From positions 38,521 to 102,520 of the forward strand of contig NZ_AZFS01000054.1 of the NCBI RefSeq assembly GCF_001434395.1: DNA of 64,000 bases, in the 5' to 3' direction. Every line of letters begins with the position of its first letter. Positions within the stretch are counted from its first letter, which is position 1. Both the position numbers and the translations under genes were made by a program. Of the stretch, positions 38,019 to 48,205 are shown piece after piece. The notes under the pieces were generated by a model. It saw only the letters and a list, made by a program, of their open reading frames with translations, searched no databases and had not been told where the DNA came from. This stretch comes from Levilactobacillus hammesii DSM 16381 (lineage in GTDB: Bacteria; Bacillota; Bacilli; Lactobacillales; Lactobacillaceae).

Positions 38019-39284
38019 TTACTTACGCCGCCGCTTGAAGAATGGTGGCGTATCCTCACCCTTATTGCCATCATCAGCCGCGTTATCATTGTTAGAACTT
38101 GGGTTGAAGATGTTGAAATCCGGCTTATCGACCCCGGCAAATTCATCACGGGATGAACTCGACTTAGGTTCTGGCCGGTGGGCAGGTTCGCGGATATCCC
38201 AGTTACCAAATGGATCTTGGTCCGTGTCCTTAGTTGCTTGATTATTTTGTGTATCCGTGTTGTTTGCTGGTTGGTTGGCTTCACGCCGTGCGACCCGACT
38301 GTGTTGGGCAGCTTCGCGTTCTTCCTTCTTCTTGTCGATCCCAGTGGCAATGACCGTTACCCGAACTTCATCACCGAGTTCTTCATCAATCGACGTCCCG
38401 AAGATGATGTTAACGTCGCTGGTAGCAGCATCGGAAACGATTTGTGAGGCCGCTTGGGCTTCAAACAAGGACAGGTCTGGCCCACCGGTAATGTTCAACA
38501 GAACTTGTTCGGCACCATCGATGGAAACTTCCAGCAATGGTGAAGAGATGGCCTTCTTGGTGGCATCTTCCGTCCGGTTTTCACCGTTAGCAGAACCGAT
38601 ACCCATCAATGCCGCGCCTTGATCCTTCATGACCGTCTTAACGTCGGCAAAGTCCAAGTTAACGTAGCCGGGACTCGTGATTAAGTCAGAGATTCCTTGA
38701 ACCCCTTGACGTAACACGTTGTCGGCTTCTTGGAAGGCTTCCATCATTGGGGTCTTCTTGTCCACGATTTCTAACAGCCGGTTGTTGGCAATCACGATCA
38801 GCGTATCAACGCTCTCCTTCATGGCAGCAACCCCTTCAGCGGCGAAACGACCCCGCCGTGGGCCTTCAAAACTAAATGGTCGAGTCACAACCCCAACGGT
38901 CAGTGCACCACTGTCCTTGGCGATTTTAGCCACGATAGGGGCAGCACCGTTCCCGGTACCCCCGCCCATGCCGGCAGTGACGAAGACCATGTCAGCCCCA
39001 TCTAAGGCTTCCGTAATCTGTTCTTCGCTTTCTTCGGCCGCTTTGGCACCAATCTCAGGGTTAGCACCGGCACCCAATCCCTTGGTCAATTTCGGGCCAA
39101 GTTGAATTTTCGTCTCTGCCTTAGAGGCTTCCAAGGCTTGCACATCCGTGTTGGCAACGATAAATTCGACACCCTTAACGTCTTCCGCAATCATACGGTT
39201 GACGGCGTTGTTACCCCCGCCACCGACACCGATTACTTTGATATTCGCGCCGTGATTTTGCGCTGAATCTAGTGAGTATTCCAT
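38019..39284 (-). CDS. ftsZ: Cell-division GTPase FtsZ
   Basis: Tubulin homologue of 421 aa that forms the Z ring. GTP-site features are [13 protein letters not shown] near the N-terminus and the tubulin signature [13 protein letters not shown] (about residue 105); the T7 loop follows at NLDFADV. The variable C-terminal linker is Gln/Asn/Asp-rich, and the end [11 protein letters not shown] carries the conserved peptide that binds FtsA and SepF. ATG 39284 is chosen; the ATG at 39302 overlaps the GGAGG site. Confidence 0.96.
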   Translation of the reverse strand: MEYSLDSAQNHGANIKVIGVGGGGNNAVNRMIAEDVKGVEFIVANTDVQALEASKAETKIQLGPKLTKGLGAGANPEIGAKAAEESEEQITEALDGADMVFVTAGMGGGTGNGAAPIVAKIAKDSGALTVGVVTRPFSFEGPRRGRFAAEGVAAMKESVDTLIVIANNRLLEIVDKKTPMMEAFQEADNVLRQGVQGISDLITSPGYVNLDFADVKTVMKDQGAALMGIGSANGENRTEDATKKAISSPLLEVSIDGAEQVLLNITGGPDLSLFEAQAASQIVSDAATSDVNIIFGTSIDEELGDEVRVTVIATGIDKKKEEREAAQHSRVARREANQPANNTDTQNNQATKDTDQDPFGNWDIREPAHRPEPKSSSSRDEFAGVDKPDFNIFNPSSNNDNAADDGNKGEDTPPFFKRRRK

Positions 39285-39308
39285 ATTTGTGTTTTCCTCC
39301 ATCTCGCG

Positions 39309-40640
39309 TTAGTCGAAGAAGTCGCTAAAGAACTTCCGGAACCCGTCCGTTCGCTTTTTCTTTTCTTTTGGTTGTTTGGTCTTAGCACTCTGCTTAGATT
39401 GTACCGGAGCGTTGTTGGCAGCCTCTTGAGCGGCCTCTCTGGAACGAATCTCATCAGTTTCATCGGCTAATTGGGTGGAGCCCGTTAAGGCACTCTTAAT
39501 GAGCAAGTCGATCTCACCCAGACCCCCAAAGTATTTCACTAAAGCCAGTGCCAACGTGAAGGATGGGTGCCGAAGCCCCATCTGGTCGGGCACATAGACC
39601 CGCACGTTCGTCCCAAATTCGTCCGTGGCCAAATCCGTGATCCCAGGTAGCGCAGCAACGCCACCGGTCAACACAATACCCCCCGGTAATTCTAAGGCCT
39701 GAACTTTATCTAGGTTCGACCGTAGGCGTTGGAACACCTGATCGAGTCTGGCTTCAATGATTTCAGCTAAGTATTTTTCCGAAATCGGCGTGGGTTGGCT
39801 TTGACCAACCACGTCAACGGGGAACTCATCTTCGTCGCTGGCTTGCGTTGAATCTGCATAGCCATAGTCGCGTTTGAGCTTCTCCGCACTATCTAGGGAG
39901 GTGTTCAAAACCACCGAGATATCCTTGGTGATGAATTGGCCACCCTCCTGATCAACATCAATGTATTTTAACTGGTGATCGTGAATGACCGCAGCGGTCG
40001 ATTGCCCACCGCCCAAGTCAATGAGAATTGTCCCAAAGTCTTGTTCGCCATCATTCATGACCATCATGCCTTGAGCCATCGGGTTAATAACTGTCCCCCG
40101 CAGGTTAAGGCCGGCCTGTTCCACAGCTTTGCGGGTATTGTGCATGATCGTCTTGGGACCCGTGAACAACGTCCCGTGAATTTCAAGGCGAACGCCCACC
40201 ATTCCCCGTGGATCTTTAATCCCGTCAAAGCCATCCACCACGAACTCATCCGCTAAAATATCAACGACTTCTCGCTCCGGTGGTAGGCTCTGAATCAACG
40301 CAGCATTGGCGACTGTTTGAACGTCACGCCCCGTGATTTCACGCGATTGATCGTCAATGGCGATCATCCCGCTACATGGTTCAATTTTTAACATATTTGC
40401 GGGAATTCCCACAATCACATCATGAATTTCGATGCTGGCCTTCTCTTCGGCTTGTCGAACGGCGCGCTGAATTGCTTCAGCTGCCTTGTCAATGTCCACG
40501 ATTACTCCGCGGCTGACACCATTCGAACGTTCGTTTCCCACACCAATAACGTTCATCTGCCCTTTAACATTCTCAGCAACAATGACTTTTATTGAGGTGG
40601 TTCCTATATCGAGACCAACGTACATCCCTGAATTATCCAT
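39309..40640 (-). CDS. ftsA: Cell-division protein FtsA
   Basis: 443 aa actin-like ATPase that anchors FtsZ to the membrane. Phosphate 1 GLDIGTTSIKVIV, phosphate 2 ILIDLGGGQST and adenosine motif IVLTGGVAALPGI are present, with the SHS2/1C domain between. The C-terminus KKKRTDGFRKFFSDFFD is the membrane-targeting amphipathic helix after a basic linker. It lies 24 bases before ftsZ and is preceded by its own candidate promoter. Confidence 0.96.
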   Translation of the reverse strand: MDNSGMYVGLDIGTTSIKVIVAENVKGQMNVIGVGNERSNGVSRGVIVDIDKAAEAIQRAVRQAEEKASIEIHDVIVGIPANMLKIEPCSGMIAIDDQSREITGRDVQTVANAALIQSLPPEREVVDILADEFVVDGFDGIKDPRGMVGVRLEIHGTLFTGPKTIMHNTRKAVEQAGLNLRGTVINPMAQGMMVMNDGEQDFGTILIDLGGGQSTAAVIHDHQLKYIDVDQEGGQFITKDISVVLNTSLDSAEKLKRDYGYADSTQASDEDEFPVDVVGQSQPTPISEKYLAEIIEARLDQVFQRLRSNLDKVQALELPGGIVLTGGVAALPGITDLATDEFGTNVRVYVPDQMGLRHPSFTLALALVKYFGGLGEIDLLIKSALTGSTQLADETDEIRSREAAQEAANNAPVQSKQSAKTKQPKEKKKRTDGFRKFFSDFFD

Positions 40641-40702
40641 AGAAAAAGGAACCTCCTAAGTTAATCTAATATCAACACTGCATGAATTCACTTTTTCCCC
40701 TA

Positions 40703-40730
40703 ATTATTTTTCAGTTTACCACATTTACTA
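40703..40730 (-). promoter_or_regulatory. Candidate promoter of ftsA-ftsZ
   Basis: Minus-strand ATGTGG-TAAACT extended -10 with a weak TTTCAA-like -35 about 16 bases upstream; the same ATGTGGTAAACT occurs at the mraZ promoter. Confidence 0.4.
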
Positions 40731-40737
40731 GGGGTTG

Positions 40738-40760
40738 AAAAAGCCTAATTGACGCTTTTT
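40738..40760 (-). terminator. Weak terminator after divIB
   Basis: AAAAAGC / GCTTTTT stem with a 9-base loop, read on the minus strand. It separates divIB from ftsA in the 141-base gap. Confidence 0.5.
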
Positions 40761-40781
40761 CGCGGTTGCAATCAAAATGAA

Positions 40782-41639
40782 TTATTTTGTAAAGGGGTAT
40801 GAGTATGCCCCAACCTCCAAATTGACGACACCTTTTTGCTTCATCTTCGCCGCAATTCCCGGATAATAGGCCATTTTCTGGGCAAAAGTCGGGATGCTGG
40901 CATAGACTTCATTTCCGTCATTCATGAAGAGATGAACCCGGTTAGGATCATCCTTATTCGGTGCATCATGAATTTCACTGATATTTCGTTTAATTTCCGA
41001 ATCAAGCTTGGCATATTGCAGAATCATTCGGTGGAGGGTCCGAGAATTTTTGAAATTCCCGTAGACCGGTGTGCCACTCTTGGGCTGTGTCACCGACTGT
41101 TCGCTAACAATACCATTTTCTAAGACTTCATAGTAACGATTTTGCTTCATAACGTACCCTGCCGTTGCATATTCGGTGACCCGAATCGTCGCCCGGTTGG
41201 GACGTTGAAAGCTGATGCTGACCTTTTTTAACCGTGAATTACGCTTTGGTGCCCGTTGTTCCAGCCGTTGTGTATGTCCCAACAGCTTAAAGATTGAGTC
41301 TCCCGGTCGAATGCGAACGGCCTTTTGCACCCGACTGGCGCTTAGCGCATCGGCCCCCCGCACCGTCACGGATTGAAAGTGACTGAGCGGAGAGATGAGA
41401 TAAACCATAACGCCAATCACAACGATGAAGCTGGTCAACAGTATGGTTAACCGGCGGACCAACTTACGGTTGCGTTGATGTTTCAGTCGCGGTAGCTTAT
41501 CCCCAATCCGTTTGGCTTGATGAACCCATCTGGGCGCCTTGGCTTGTTTCCGTTGTGCCGCTGCTTTTCTCTGGTAACTCTCCCAGGGCGTCAGCGTTTC
41601 TTGTTGTTTCTTATCGTTGCGGTTCAAACGAAACTTCAC
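40782..41639 (-). CDS. divIB: Cell-division protein DivIB/FtsQ
   Basis: 285 aa bitopic divisome protein. A highly basic cytoplasmic N-terminus of about 75 residues, one membrane segment (LTILLTSFIVVIGVMVYLI), then the POTRA domain (SVTVRGADALSASRVQKAVRIRPGDSIF) and the FtsQ/DivIB domain. It stabilises FtsL and DivIC at the septum. Last gene of the murD-murG-divIB group. Confidence 0.93.
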   Translation of the reverse strand: MKFRLNRNDKKQQETLTPWESYQRKAAAQRKQAKAPRWVHQAKRIGDKLPRLKHQRNRKLVRRLTILLTSFIVVIGVMVYLISPLSHFQSVTVRGADALSASRVQKAVRIRPGDSIFKLLGHTQRLEQRAPKRNSRLKKVSISFQRPNRATIRVTEYATAGYVMKQNRYYEVLENGIVSEQSVTQPKSGTPVYGNFKNSRTLHRMILQYAKLDSEIKRNISEIHDAPNKDDPNRVHLFMNDGNEVYASIPTFAQKMAYYPGIAAKMKQKGVVNLEVGAYSYPFTK

Positions 41640-41672
41640 AGCCGCACACCTCCCACTTACTGGATTAGCGCG

Positions 41673-42767
41673 CTAGTCACGCTTGAGTGAAAGAACCACG
41701 TCCAGGACCCGGTCCGCAGCATCTGGCACACCCAACTGCTTGGATGCGGATGCCATGTCTTGGCGCAACCCATCATCGGTCATCAACTGATCGGCCTTCG
41801 CAACCAGGGTATCTCCGGTGAGGTCAGCTTCCTTAATGATTTCAGCTGCACCCACGTTGGCCAGGGACCGCGCATTCTTGGTCTGATGGTCGGCCGTCAC
41901 ATACGGGCTCGGAATCAGAATGGACGGAATGCCATCGGCCGTGATTTCAGCGATGCTGGTAGCTCCGGCACGCCCCACAATTGCGGCAACCTTCGGCAAA
42001 ACCTCTGGCATGTTCGGGATATAGGGCTTAATCACCACATTATCACCAATTGTCGTCGATTTAAGCTGTTCCATCACCCCGTCGTAGCGCTTTTGACCGG
42101 TAACGAAGACCACTTGATAATCGCGTTGGTTAAATGCCGGAATCGCTGCAACGGTCGCTGCGTTGATCTTTAGCGCCCCCTGGGAACCCCCAAAGATCAG
42201 CAATGTCGGCACATCGTTCTTAAGGTTGTATTCTTGCCAACTAAAGTTGCTGACCACTTCAGCGGCTTCCTGCGCCCGTGGATTCCCCGTTTTCACCATT
42301 TTGCTAGCTGGGAGTTGATCTAACGCCGCATCAAAGACGTAGGCGATCCGATCCACATAATGGCTAAGGAAACGATTGGTTACCCCCACCACGCTGTTCT
42401 GTTCGTGAATCATCGTGGGCACGTGGAGCCGACTAGCCGCGTAGACCACGGCACCGGAGACATATCCCCCCGTGCCGACGACCACGTCAGGCTTGAATTC
42501 TTTAATCATCTTCTTGGTCTCGTGAACACTCTTCATAAACAAATATAGTGTCTTAAAGTTGTCCAGAGACAGGGAACGCTTGAAGCCTTGAATCTTGGTT
42601 GATTTAAACGGAATGCCCTTGGCTGGCACAATACTACTCTCGAGTCCACGTTCGGACCCCACGTAGAGCACCTCAGCCTCCGGATCGCGTTTCTTTAATG
42701 CTTTAATGAGTGCAAGTGCCGGGTAAATATGCCCACCGGTACCGCCACCCGATACGATTAGTCGCAT
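41673..42767 (-). CDS. murG: UDP-GlcNAc:undecaprenyl-PP-MurNAc-pentapeptide GlcNAc transferase
   Basis: 364 aa GT28 enzyme that turns lipid I into lipid II on the inner membrane face. N-terminal [15 protein letters not shown] binds the lipid substrate; the donor domain shows [29 protein letters not shown] and [13 protein letters not shown]. The ATG follows the murD stop directly (TAAATG). Confidence 0.97.
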   Translation of the reverse strand: MRLIVSGGGTGGHIYPALALIKALKKRDPEAEVLYVGSERGLESSIVPAKGIPFKSTKIQGFKRSLSLDNFKTLYLFMKSVHETKKMIKEFKPDVVVGTGGYVSGAVVYAASRLHVPTMIHEQNSVVGVTNRFLSHYVDRIAYVFDAALDQLPASKMVKTGNPRAQEAAEVVSNFSWQEYNLKNDVPTLLIFGGSQGALKINAATVAAIPAFNQRDYQVVFVTGQKRYDGVMEQLKSTTIGDNVVIKPYIPNMPEVLPKVAAIVGRAGATSIAEITADGIPSILIPSPYVTADHQTKNARSLANVGAAEIIKEADLTGDTLVAKADQLMTDDGLRQDMASASKQLGVPDAADRVLDVVLSLKRD

Positions 42768-44147
42768 TTACTTTTCCTCCTGCTTACCCGTAAGGTTCTC
42801 CACGGCCTTGATGAAGCGGTCACCGCGGACCTCAAAGTTCGGGTATTGATCCCAACTGGCATTGGCTGGCGATAATAGAATGATGTCACCAGGGTCACTC
42901 AGTTGATAAGCCACCGGCACACCGGCTTCGGCGTTCTCAACCAACTTGATTGTTGGAATTCCTGCTTGCTTAGCGGTATCTTCCAGCAACTTGGCCGTTT
43001 GACCAAAGAGCACGATCGCCTTGACATGGGCCTTGAACGATGGGATTAGCTTCTCAAATGTGTACCCGCGATCCAAACCACCGGCCAGCAAAACAACGGG
43101 GGCTTTAAAGCCCTTCAGTGCCATCTCAGTGGCTTCCATGTCGGTCGCCTTAGAATCGTTGTAGTATTGACGACCCTCGGCTTCTAACACGTATTGTGTC
43201 CGGTGCCGAACGCCACCAAAGCTCTTCAGCACACTCACAATGGCTGCGGTACTGACACCCTTAATCTTAGCCACCGCAATCGCAGCCAAGGCGTTTTCCA
43301 CGTTGTGGTCACCTGGCACCTTAATGTCACTGGCCGCCATAATCTTTTCGCCGCGGAAATACAGATCGCCATCGGCTTCATAGGCGCCGTCTTGTGAATT
43401 GTCCAGGCGAGAGAACGGAACCACTTTTGCCGCGGACTGTTTGCTCAGCTCACGCCATTCTGGATTATCAAAGTTCACCACGAAGTAGTCGTCCGCCGTT
43501 TGATTAGCGGTAATCTTCATCTTCGCTGCCACGTAATTGGCCCGCGTCTTATGGTAATCCAAGTGGTTGGAGAAGATGTTGGTCAGAACCGCAATGTGGG
43601 GATGAAAGGCCGTGGTCCCCACTAACATGAAGCTCGAGACTTCCAAGACGAGGGTATCATCCGCCGTGACCTCTTGTGCCACCTTGCTAGCCGGCACACC
43701 GATGTTCCCAGCGTAGACGGCGTGACCCGCTTGGCGATCATGATCCAACATCTTTTGAATCATCGTGGTTGTGGTGGTCTTCCCATTGCTCCCGGTGACA
43801 GCGACCAATTCGGCCTCAGCTACCTCACCTGTCAATTCCATCTCAGAAATGATGGGCAGCTTCAGTTCCAAGGCCCGTTTAACGACGGGAACGTCATAGG
43901 GAATCCCTGGATTCTTAACCATCAAATCATACCCGGCATCCAACAGCGCCGGCGTTTGTTCCCCTAAGATCACTTTAAATCCAGCTGCCTGCAGCTCCTG
44001 GGCATCCTGGTTCTTTTCCAAGGGTTGTACATCACTAACCGTGACACTTGCCCCTAACCGCTTTAATAATTTTGCTGCATTGGTCCCACTCTTGGCTAAC
44101 CCCAAGACGAGAATCTTTTTCCCTGCATATGTCGTGATCTGTTTCAT
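42768..44147 (-). CDS. murD: UDP-N-acetylmuramoylalanine-D-glutamate ligase
   Basis: 459 aa Mur ligase adding D-Glu to UDP-MurNAc-Ala. The ATP motif VAVTGSNGKTTTTTMIQ is at about residue 115; ITNIFSNHLDYH-like motif (AVLTNIFSNHLDYHKT), PGDHNVENALAAIAVA and YNDSKATDMEATEMAL follow. It starts a new unit after a 465-base gap from mraY, an unusual interruption of the cluster. Confidence 0.96.
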   Translation of the reverse strand: MKQITTYAGKKILVLGLAKSGTNAAKLLKRLGASVTVSDVQPLEKNQDAQELQAAGFKVILGEQTPALLDAGYDLMVKNPGIPYDVPVVKRALELKLPIISEMELTGEVAEAELVAVTGSNGKTTTTTMIQKMLDHDRQAGHAVYAGNIGVPASKVAQEVTADDTLVLEVSSFMLVGTTAFHPHIAVLTNIFSNHLDYHKTRANYVAAKMKITANQTADDYFVVNFDNPEWRELSKQSAAKVVPFSRLDNSQDGAYEADGDLYFRGEKIMAASDIKVPGDHNVENALAAIAVAKIKGVSTAAIVSVLKSFGGVRHRTQYVLEAEGRQYYNDSKATDMEATEMALKGFKAPVVLLAGGLDRGYTFEKLIPSFKAHVKAIVLFGQTAKLLEDTAKQAGIPTIKLVENAEAGVPVAYQLSDPGDIILLSPANASWDQYPNFEVRGDRFIKAVENLTGKQEEK

Positions 44148-44343
44148 AACGCCGTTCGCTCTCCATTCATTTTTAGTGTTGCTTATTTTGATTTATCTAT
44201 CTAAAGGCTAAACGCACCCAATCAGGGGGTTAACCCTCAGTTAATTCTTTGATGTTCCTTCGCTGCCAGAAATTCCGACATTTACGGGGATGACCCCCGT
44301 GACGAAGATGACCTCAAATTCCGTGAAATTGGGCACTATCTCT

Positions 44344-44372
44344 AGTTTATCAGGTTAAGCGCCTTATCTCAC
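44344..44372 (-). promoter_or_regulatory. Candidate promoter of murD-murG-divIB
   Basis: GTGAGA (44367-44372), 17-base spacer ending TGA, TAAACT (44344-44349) on the minus strand. Confidence 0.4.
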
Positions 44373-44559
44373 TAAATCTGCCATAATCTACAAAAAATCT
44401 TCGATATTTGCCAGACTTTTCAGCAATTTTCCACTTAAAAGCACAAGTCCATTGCCAATTCGCATCAATTTAAGCTTCAAATGGCGTTATCGTTGTGCCA
44501 TTCCTCGAAAAAAACTGAACGTTTCTGACGTCCTACCGTCGACCATAAGATCAGGGACT

Positions 44560-44596
44560 AAAAAAGGCTAGCCTCGCCCTAACGAGCAAGCTAGCC
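44560..44596 (-). terminator. Terminator of the mraZ-mraY unit
   Basis: GGCTAGC.TCG / CGA..GCTAGCC stem followed by a run of T's on the minus strand. Confidence 0.8.
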
Positions 44597-44612
44597 CATT
44601 AGCCGTCAATCG

Positions 44613-45584
44613 CTACTTTGCAAGAATGGTCCACACCCCAGTCAACGCGGTAACCAAGCCGATTCCCCAGAAGGTCAGATCAATCTTCCATTCACTCCAA
44701 CCCTTCATTTCGAAGTGATGGTGAATAGGACTCATCAGGAAAATCCGCTTGCCTGTCAACTTGAACGAGGCAACTTGCAACATAACACTCGCCGTCTCAA
44801 TCACAAAAATCAAACCAATCCACAGCAGCGATAATTCATGATGCAACAGAATGGAGACTGCGGCTAACGCACCACCGAGGGCCAATGAACCCGTGTCACC
44901 CATGAAAATCTTAGCTGGCTTGTGATTAAAGATGAGAAAACCGAGAAGACTGCCGACTACGGCAAAACAAAAGATAGCAATGTTAATTTGATGTTGTTGG
45001 TAAGCCACAATGCCGTACGCTGTGAACGCAATGCTTGCCAGCCCACTAACCAGGCCATCCAGGCCATCGGTCAAGTTCACGGCATTGGAGAAACCTACCA
45101 ACCAGATAATGATGAAGATGGCATACCAACCGCTCATGTGCCAGTCGCCAAATCCAGGCACGTGCAGCGCCATCGGCAACTGTTCGTGGGTGTACACCCA
45201 AAAGAGGATTAGCGCACCGACGATTTGCCCCAGCAGTTTTTGCCAAGCCTTGAGCCCTTCATTTTGACGATGGAATAACTTGATGCTGTCATCCCACATT
45301 CCCAGCGCACCATATAGCACCAGGATAAAGAGTAGAATCCAAGTCGTCGACAACATATGATGTGGTGCCAAGGCCCAGCTCGTTGCCAAGGTCATGATCA
45401 CAATGGCCACAATGTAGAGGAGGCCACCCATGGTCGGTGTCCCAGACTTTTTCTCGTGCCAAGTTGGCCCTTCTTCACGAATCATCTGGCCTTCGTGACG
45501 CGCCCTAAAGTAGCGAATCAGTGATGGCATAAACGCCACGGTAATTATAAAACCACCCACGAGGGGCAAAACTACATTCATCAT
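44613..45584 (-). CDS. mraY: Phospho-MurNAc-pentapeptide transferase (lipid I synthase)
   Basis: About 323 aa integral membrane enzyme with ten predicted helices. Family motifs: [16 protein letters not shown] near the N-terminus, [15 protein letters not shown] (catalytic Asp region), [23 protein letters not shown] and [15 protein letters not shown]. The start is ambiguous among ATG 45584, ATG 45581 and an in-frame TTG at 45596. It lies about 20 bases after the pbp gene and ends at a terminator. Confidence 0.95.
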   Translation of the reverse strand: MMNVVLPLVGGFIITVAFMPSLIRYFRARHEGQMIREEGPTWHEKKSGTPTMGGLLYIVAIVIMTLATSWALAPHHMLSTTWILLFILVLYGALGMWDDSIKLFHRQNEGLKAWQKLLGQIVGALILFWVYTHEQLPMALHVPGFGDWHMSGWYAIFIIIWLVGFSNAVNLTDGLDGLVSGLASIAFTAYGIVAYQQHQINIAIFCFAVVGSLLGFLIFNHKPAKIFMGDTGSLALGGALAAVSILLHHELSLLWIGLIFVIETASVMLQVASFKLTGKRIFLMSPIHHHFEMKGWSEWKIDLTFWGIGLVTALTGVWTILAK

Positions 45585-45605
45585 TCTCTTTCTCAATCCT
45601 CATTC

Positions 45606-47765
45606 TTATTTATTTTGTTTCAGGGTAACCGTCAACGTTGCTCCCGAGGCAACTGTGGTGCCCGCCTTAATACTTTGTTTCGTCACGTACCCGTCACCGG
45701 TCACGTTAAGCTTTAAGCCTTCGATCTGAGCTAATTTTACCACATCGCCCTTTGACCAACCGGTTAAGCTTGGTAACGCCACGGTGCCCCCCGTATTCAG
45801 GAAGACCCGTTGATTCTGATACAACGTGGTGCCGGTCGAGACGGATTGCTTCGTCACCCGACTACCATTACCCAACGTGGTAACCGTCGCGCCAGCCTTA
45901 GTTAACGCACTAGTGGCTGCGGTAATGGATCTCCCGGTTACCATTGGCATCTTGGCTGCCTTAGTCGTCTTGGCTTCCGTATCCTCTTGGAGAGCCCGGG
46001 CCATGACTGGCTTCATAATCGAAGCCAACAGCTGTGTCGCCGTTTTACTACCCAAGTGCGGTTGCTTCATGGTGATATACATCACGTACTTCGGATGACT
46101 GGCGGGAACCATAGCCGCCACGGAATAGAGATAATTGTCATCGCCTGACAAGTAGCCCTTCCCGTTGCTGACTTGAGCAGTACCGGTCTTAACCGCAACC
46201 CGTTCGCCACTCATTTTATAGTCACTCCCAATACCATAACTCTTATAGACAACATCTTCCATATGTTTCCGGACAGATTTCGCCGTTTGCGCTGAAATGG
46301 GGTTCCCCATAACCGTCGGCGAGTACTGCTTAACCGTCTTGTTGGTATTCGGATCGGTAACCTTACTGATGACGTAAGGCTTCATCATCTTACCATCATT
46401 GCTGACCGCGGTCATGGCCTGCAACATCTGGAAGACCGTGACCTGAATCCCTTGACCAAAGGCCGTATCGGCTTGTTCAATCGGCCGTTGAAAGGCCAGA
46501 CTGCCACTCAATTCGCCTGGTAGTCCGGAGTTGGTACTCTTGAGGAAGCGGAAGCGGTCAATGTACTTCTTCCACGTCTTGGCCCCCATCTGTTGTTCCA
46601 AGTGCGCCATCGCCACGTTACTAGACAGGGCAAACCCCTTGTTATAGGTGATGGTCCCCCAACCTGAGGTGTTCCAATCGGGGACCGTTTGATTACCAAT
46701 CGCATATTTCCCGGATTGGTAGGTCGCATTCCCATTGTAATGACCACTGTCAATGGAGGAGGCCAGTGTAAAGATCTTCATGGTTGACCCCGGTTCATAG
46801 GCATCCTGAACTAAGGTATCCCGCCAAATCTGATTAATACCCTTTTTGGTGGTGGCGTTAAACGTTGGCCGTTGGGTGGCCGCAAGAATGGCCCCTGTCT
46901 TGGCGTTCATCAGAACGGCATTCATCGAGTTGGCCTTGACTTGACCCTGCACACTGCTCATTTCCGTTTCCAACAGTGTTTGCAACCGGGTATCCAAGGT
47001 GGTGTACACGTTATCCCCGTCTTTGGCTTTCTTCGACTTCTGTTTCGTGCCAGGCAGCTGGTAACCGTACATATCCTTCTTGATCTTTTGTGACCCATTC
47101 GTCCCCGTTAACTGTTTGTTAAAGGCCTGTTCGATGCCCATGGATCCCGTTAACGTCGTTTGGCCGTCACTGGTGGTCTTCGACTGTGCTAACCCGATCA
47201 GATGTGAGGCAAAAGTCCCATTAGGATACAGACGGGATTCCTGTTGAATAAAGTTAACCCCACTCAAATGCTCATTCTGAATCTTCTGCTTCGTAGTCAG
47301 TGAAATATTTTGACCGGCCGTTCCAAATTCAACCTGGAACGGATTGCCCGAACTCGGATTGAGAATCTTCAAGGCTTTGTTGCGACTAATCGGTAGGTAC
47401 TTGGCTAGGACGGTCGCAATTTTTTCCTTATTGGTTGCGTATAGCTTTTGCCCATCCACACTCTTCTGCCGCTTATCTAACACCACGTACAGCGAGTAGA
47501 CACTGGTATCCTCGGCAATGGCTTGACCGTTGGCATCATAGATCGTTCCCCGCTTGGCCTTCAAGGTCTCGTTAGCCGTGTAGAGTTTCTGTGCGGACGC
47601 ACTCAGGTTAACATTTTGTACCTTTTTACCAATGGAGATATACGAAAAGCGACCAACGATGAGGATAAAAACCGCAATGAAAAGGAAAAACAGAAACTGG
47701 CCAACGTACTTCCGGTTCCTGCGGGGCTGCTTATTCATCATTTGTCGCTTATTTGGATCTTTCAT
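45606..47765 (-). CDS. Division-specific D,D-transpeptidase (PBP2x/FtsI type) with PASTA domains
   Basis: 719 aa class B penicillin-binding protein that crosslinks septal peptidoglycan. One N-terminal membrane segment (GQFLFFLFIAVFILIVGRF), a PBP-dimer domain (RGTIYDANGQAIAEDTSVY), the transpeptidase with SxxK in EPGSTMKIF, SxN in LSSNVAM and KTG in VAVKTGTAQVSNG, then two PASTA domains in the last 120 residues. PASTA repeats favour the PBP2x/PbpX type over classical PBP2b. Its start overlaps the ftsL stop by one base. Confidence 0.94.
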   Translation of the reverse strand: MKDPNKRQMMNKQPRRNRKYVGQFLFFLFIAVFILIVGRFSYISIGKKVQNVNLSASAQKLYTANETLKAKRGTIYDANGQAIAEDTSVYSLYVVLDKRQKSVDGQKLYATNKEKIATVLAKYLPISRNKALKILNPSSGNPFQVEFGTAGQNISLTTKQKIQNEHLSGVNFIQQESRLYPNGTFASHLIGLAQSKTTSDGQTTLTGSMGIEQAFNKQLTGTNGSQKIKKDMYGYQLPGTKQKSKKAKDGDNVYTTLDTRLQTLLETEMSSVQGQVKANSMNAVLMNAKTGAILAATQRPTFNATTKKGINQIWRDTLVQDAYEPGSTMKIFTLASSIDSGHYNGNATYQSGKYAIGNQTVPDWNTSGWGTITYNKGFALSSNVAMAHLEQQMGAKTWKKYIDRFRFLKSTNSGLPGELSGSLAFQRPIEQADTAFGQGIQVTVFQMLQAMTAVSNDGKMMKPYVISKVTDPNTNKTVKQYSPTVMGNPISAQTAKSVRKHMEDVVYKSYGIGSDYKMSGERVAVKTGTAQVSNGKGYLSGDDNYLYSVAAMVPASHPKYVMYITMKQPHLGSKTATQLLASIMKPVMARALQEDTEAKTTKAAKMPMVTGRSITAATSALTKAGATVTTLGNGSRVTKQSVSTGTTLYQNQRVFLNTGGTVALPSLTGWSKGDVVKLAQIEGLKLNVTGDGYVTKQSIKAGTTVASGATLTVTLKQNK

Positions 47766-48166
47766 TATTTGTTAACATTCCTTATGCGGTCGTTTTGGAG
47801 TGATAGACCTTGTTTTTTAGCAAGTTTATCAAGCCGACTCCGACTCTGCAACTCATTTATTTGTTGTTGATCATTGGTGTTGCGATTGGTATAGGTGGTC
47901 ACAGCACTGTTGACACTTTGCAGTTCGTGCTGGGCATTGCTCATAGCGATCTTGGCAGAAACGACACAGACCATCAATACGGCCAAGACGAGGCCGCATG
48001 CAGTCAGCAAACATTTTTCGAATTTAGAAACCGGTAACTTTTGGCTATTAGGGTTGCCCTGAGGTTGTACCTCGGGTTGAGCCTGGCGTTGTGGGCGTTC
48101 TATGTTTGGGCGTTGTTGGGGTTCCGATGTTAGGGGAACAGCTTCAGCTAGATTATTTTGCGCCAT
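47765..48166 (-). CDS. ftsL: Cell-division protein FtsL
   Basis: 133 aa bitopic protein: basic, Gln/Pro-rich cytoplasmic N-terminus of about 50 residues, one membrane helix (LLTACGLVLAVLMVCVVSAKIAM) and an external coiled coil (LQSVNSAVTTYTNRNTNDQQQINELQSRSRLDKLAKKQG). It works with DivIB and DivIC to activate septal wall synthesis. Position between rsmH and pbp is canonical. Confidence 0.9.
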   Translation of the reverse strand: MAQNNLAEAVPLTSEPQQRPNIERPQRQAQPEVQPQGNPNSQKLPVSKFEKCLLTACGLVLAVLMVCVVSAKIAMSNAQHELQSVNSAVTTYTNRNTNDQQQINELQSRSRLDKLAKKQGLSLQNDRIRNVNK

Positions 48167-48205
48167 AATTGATCATCTTCCTATGTCAATATTTAGTGAT
48201 TGGTT

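Larger units (their letters stand above)
44148..44612. other. Gene-free interval between mraY and murD
   Basis: 465 bases with no supportable gene. It holds the mraY terminator (right end), a candidate murD promoter, and a leader of roughly 190 bases with two small palindromes: ACGGGG-atga-CCCCGT near 44283-44300 and GGGTTAACCC near 44227-44236. Confidence 0.6.
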
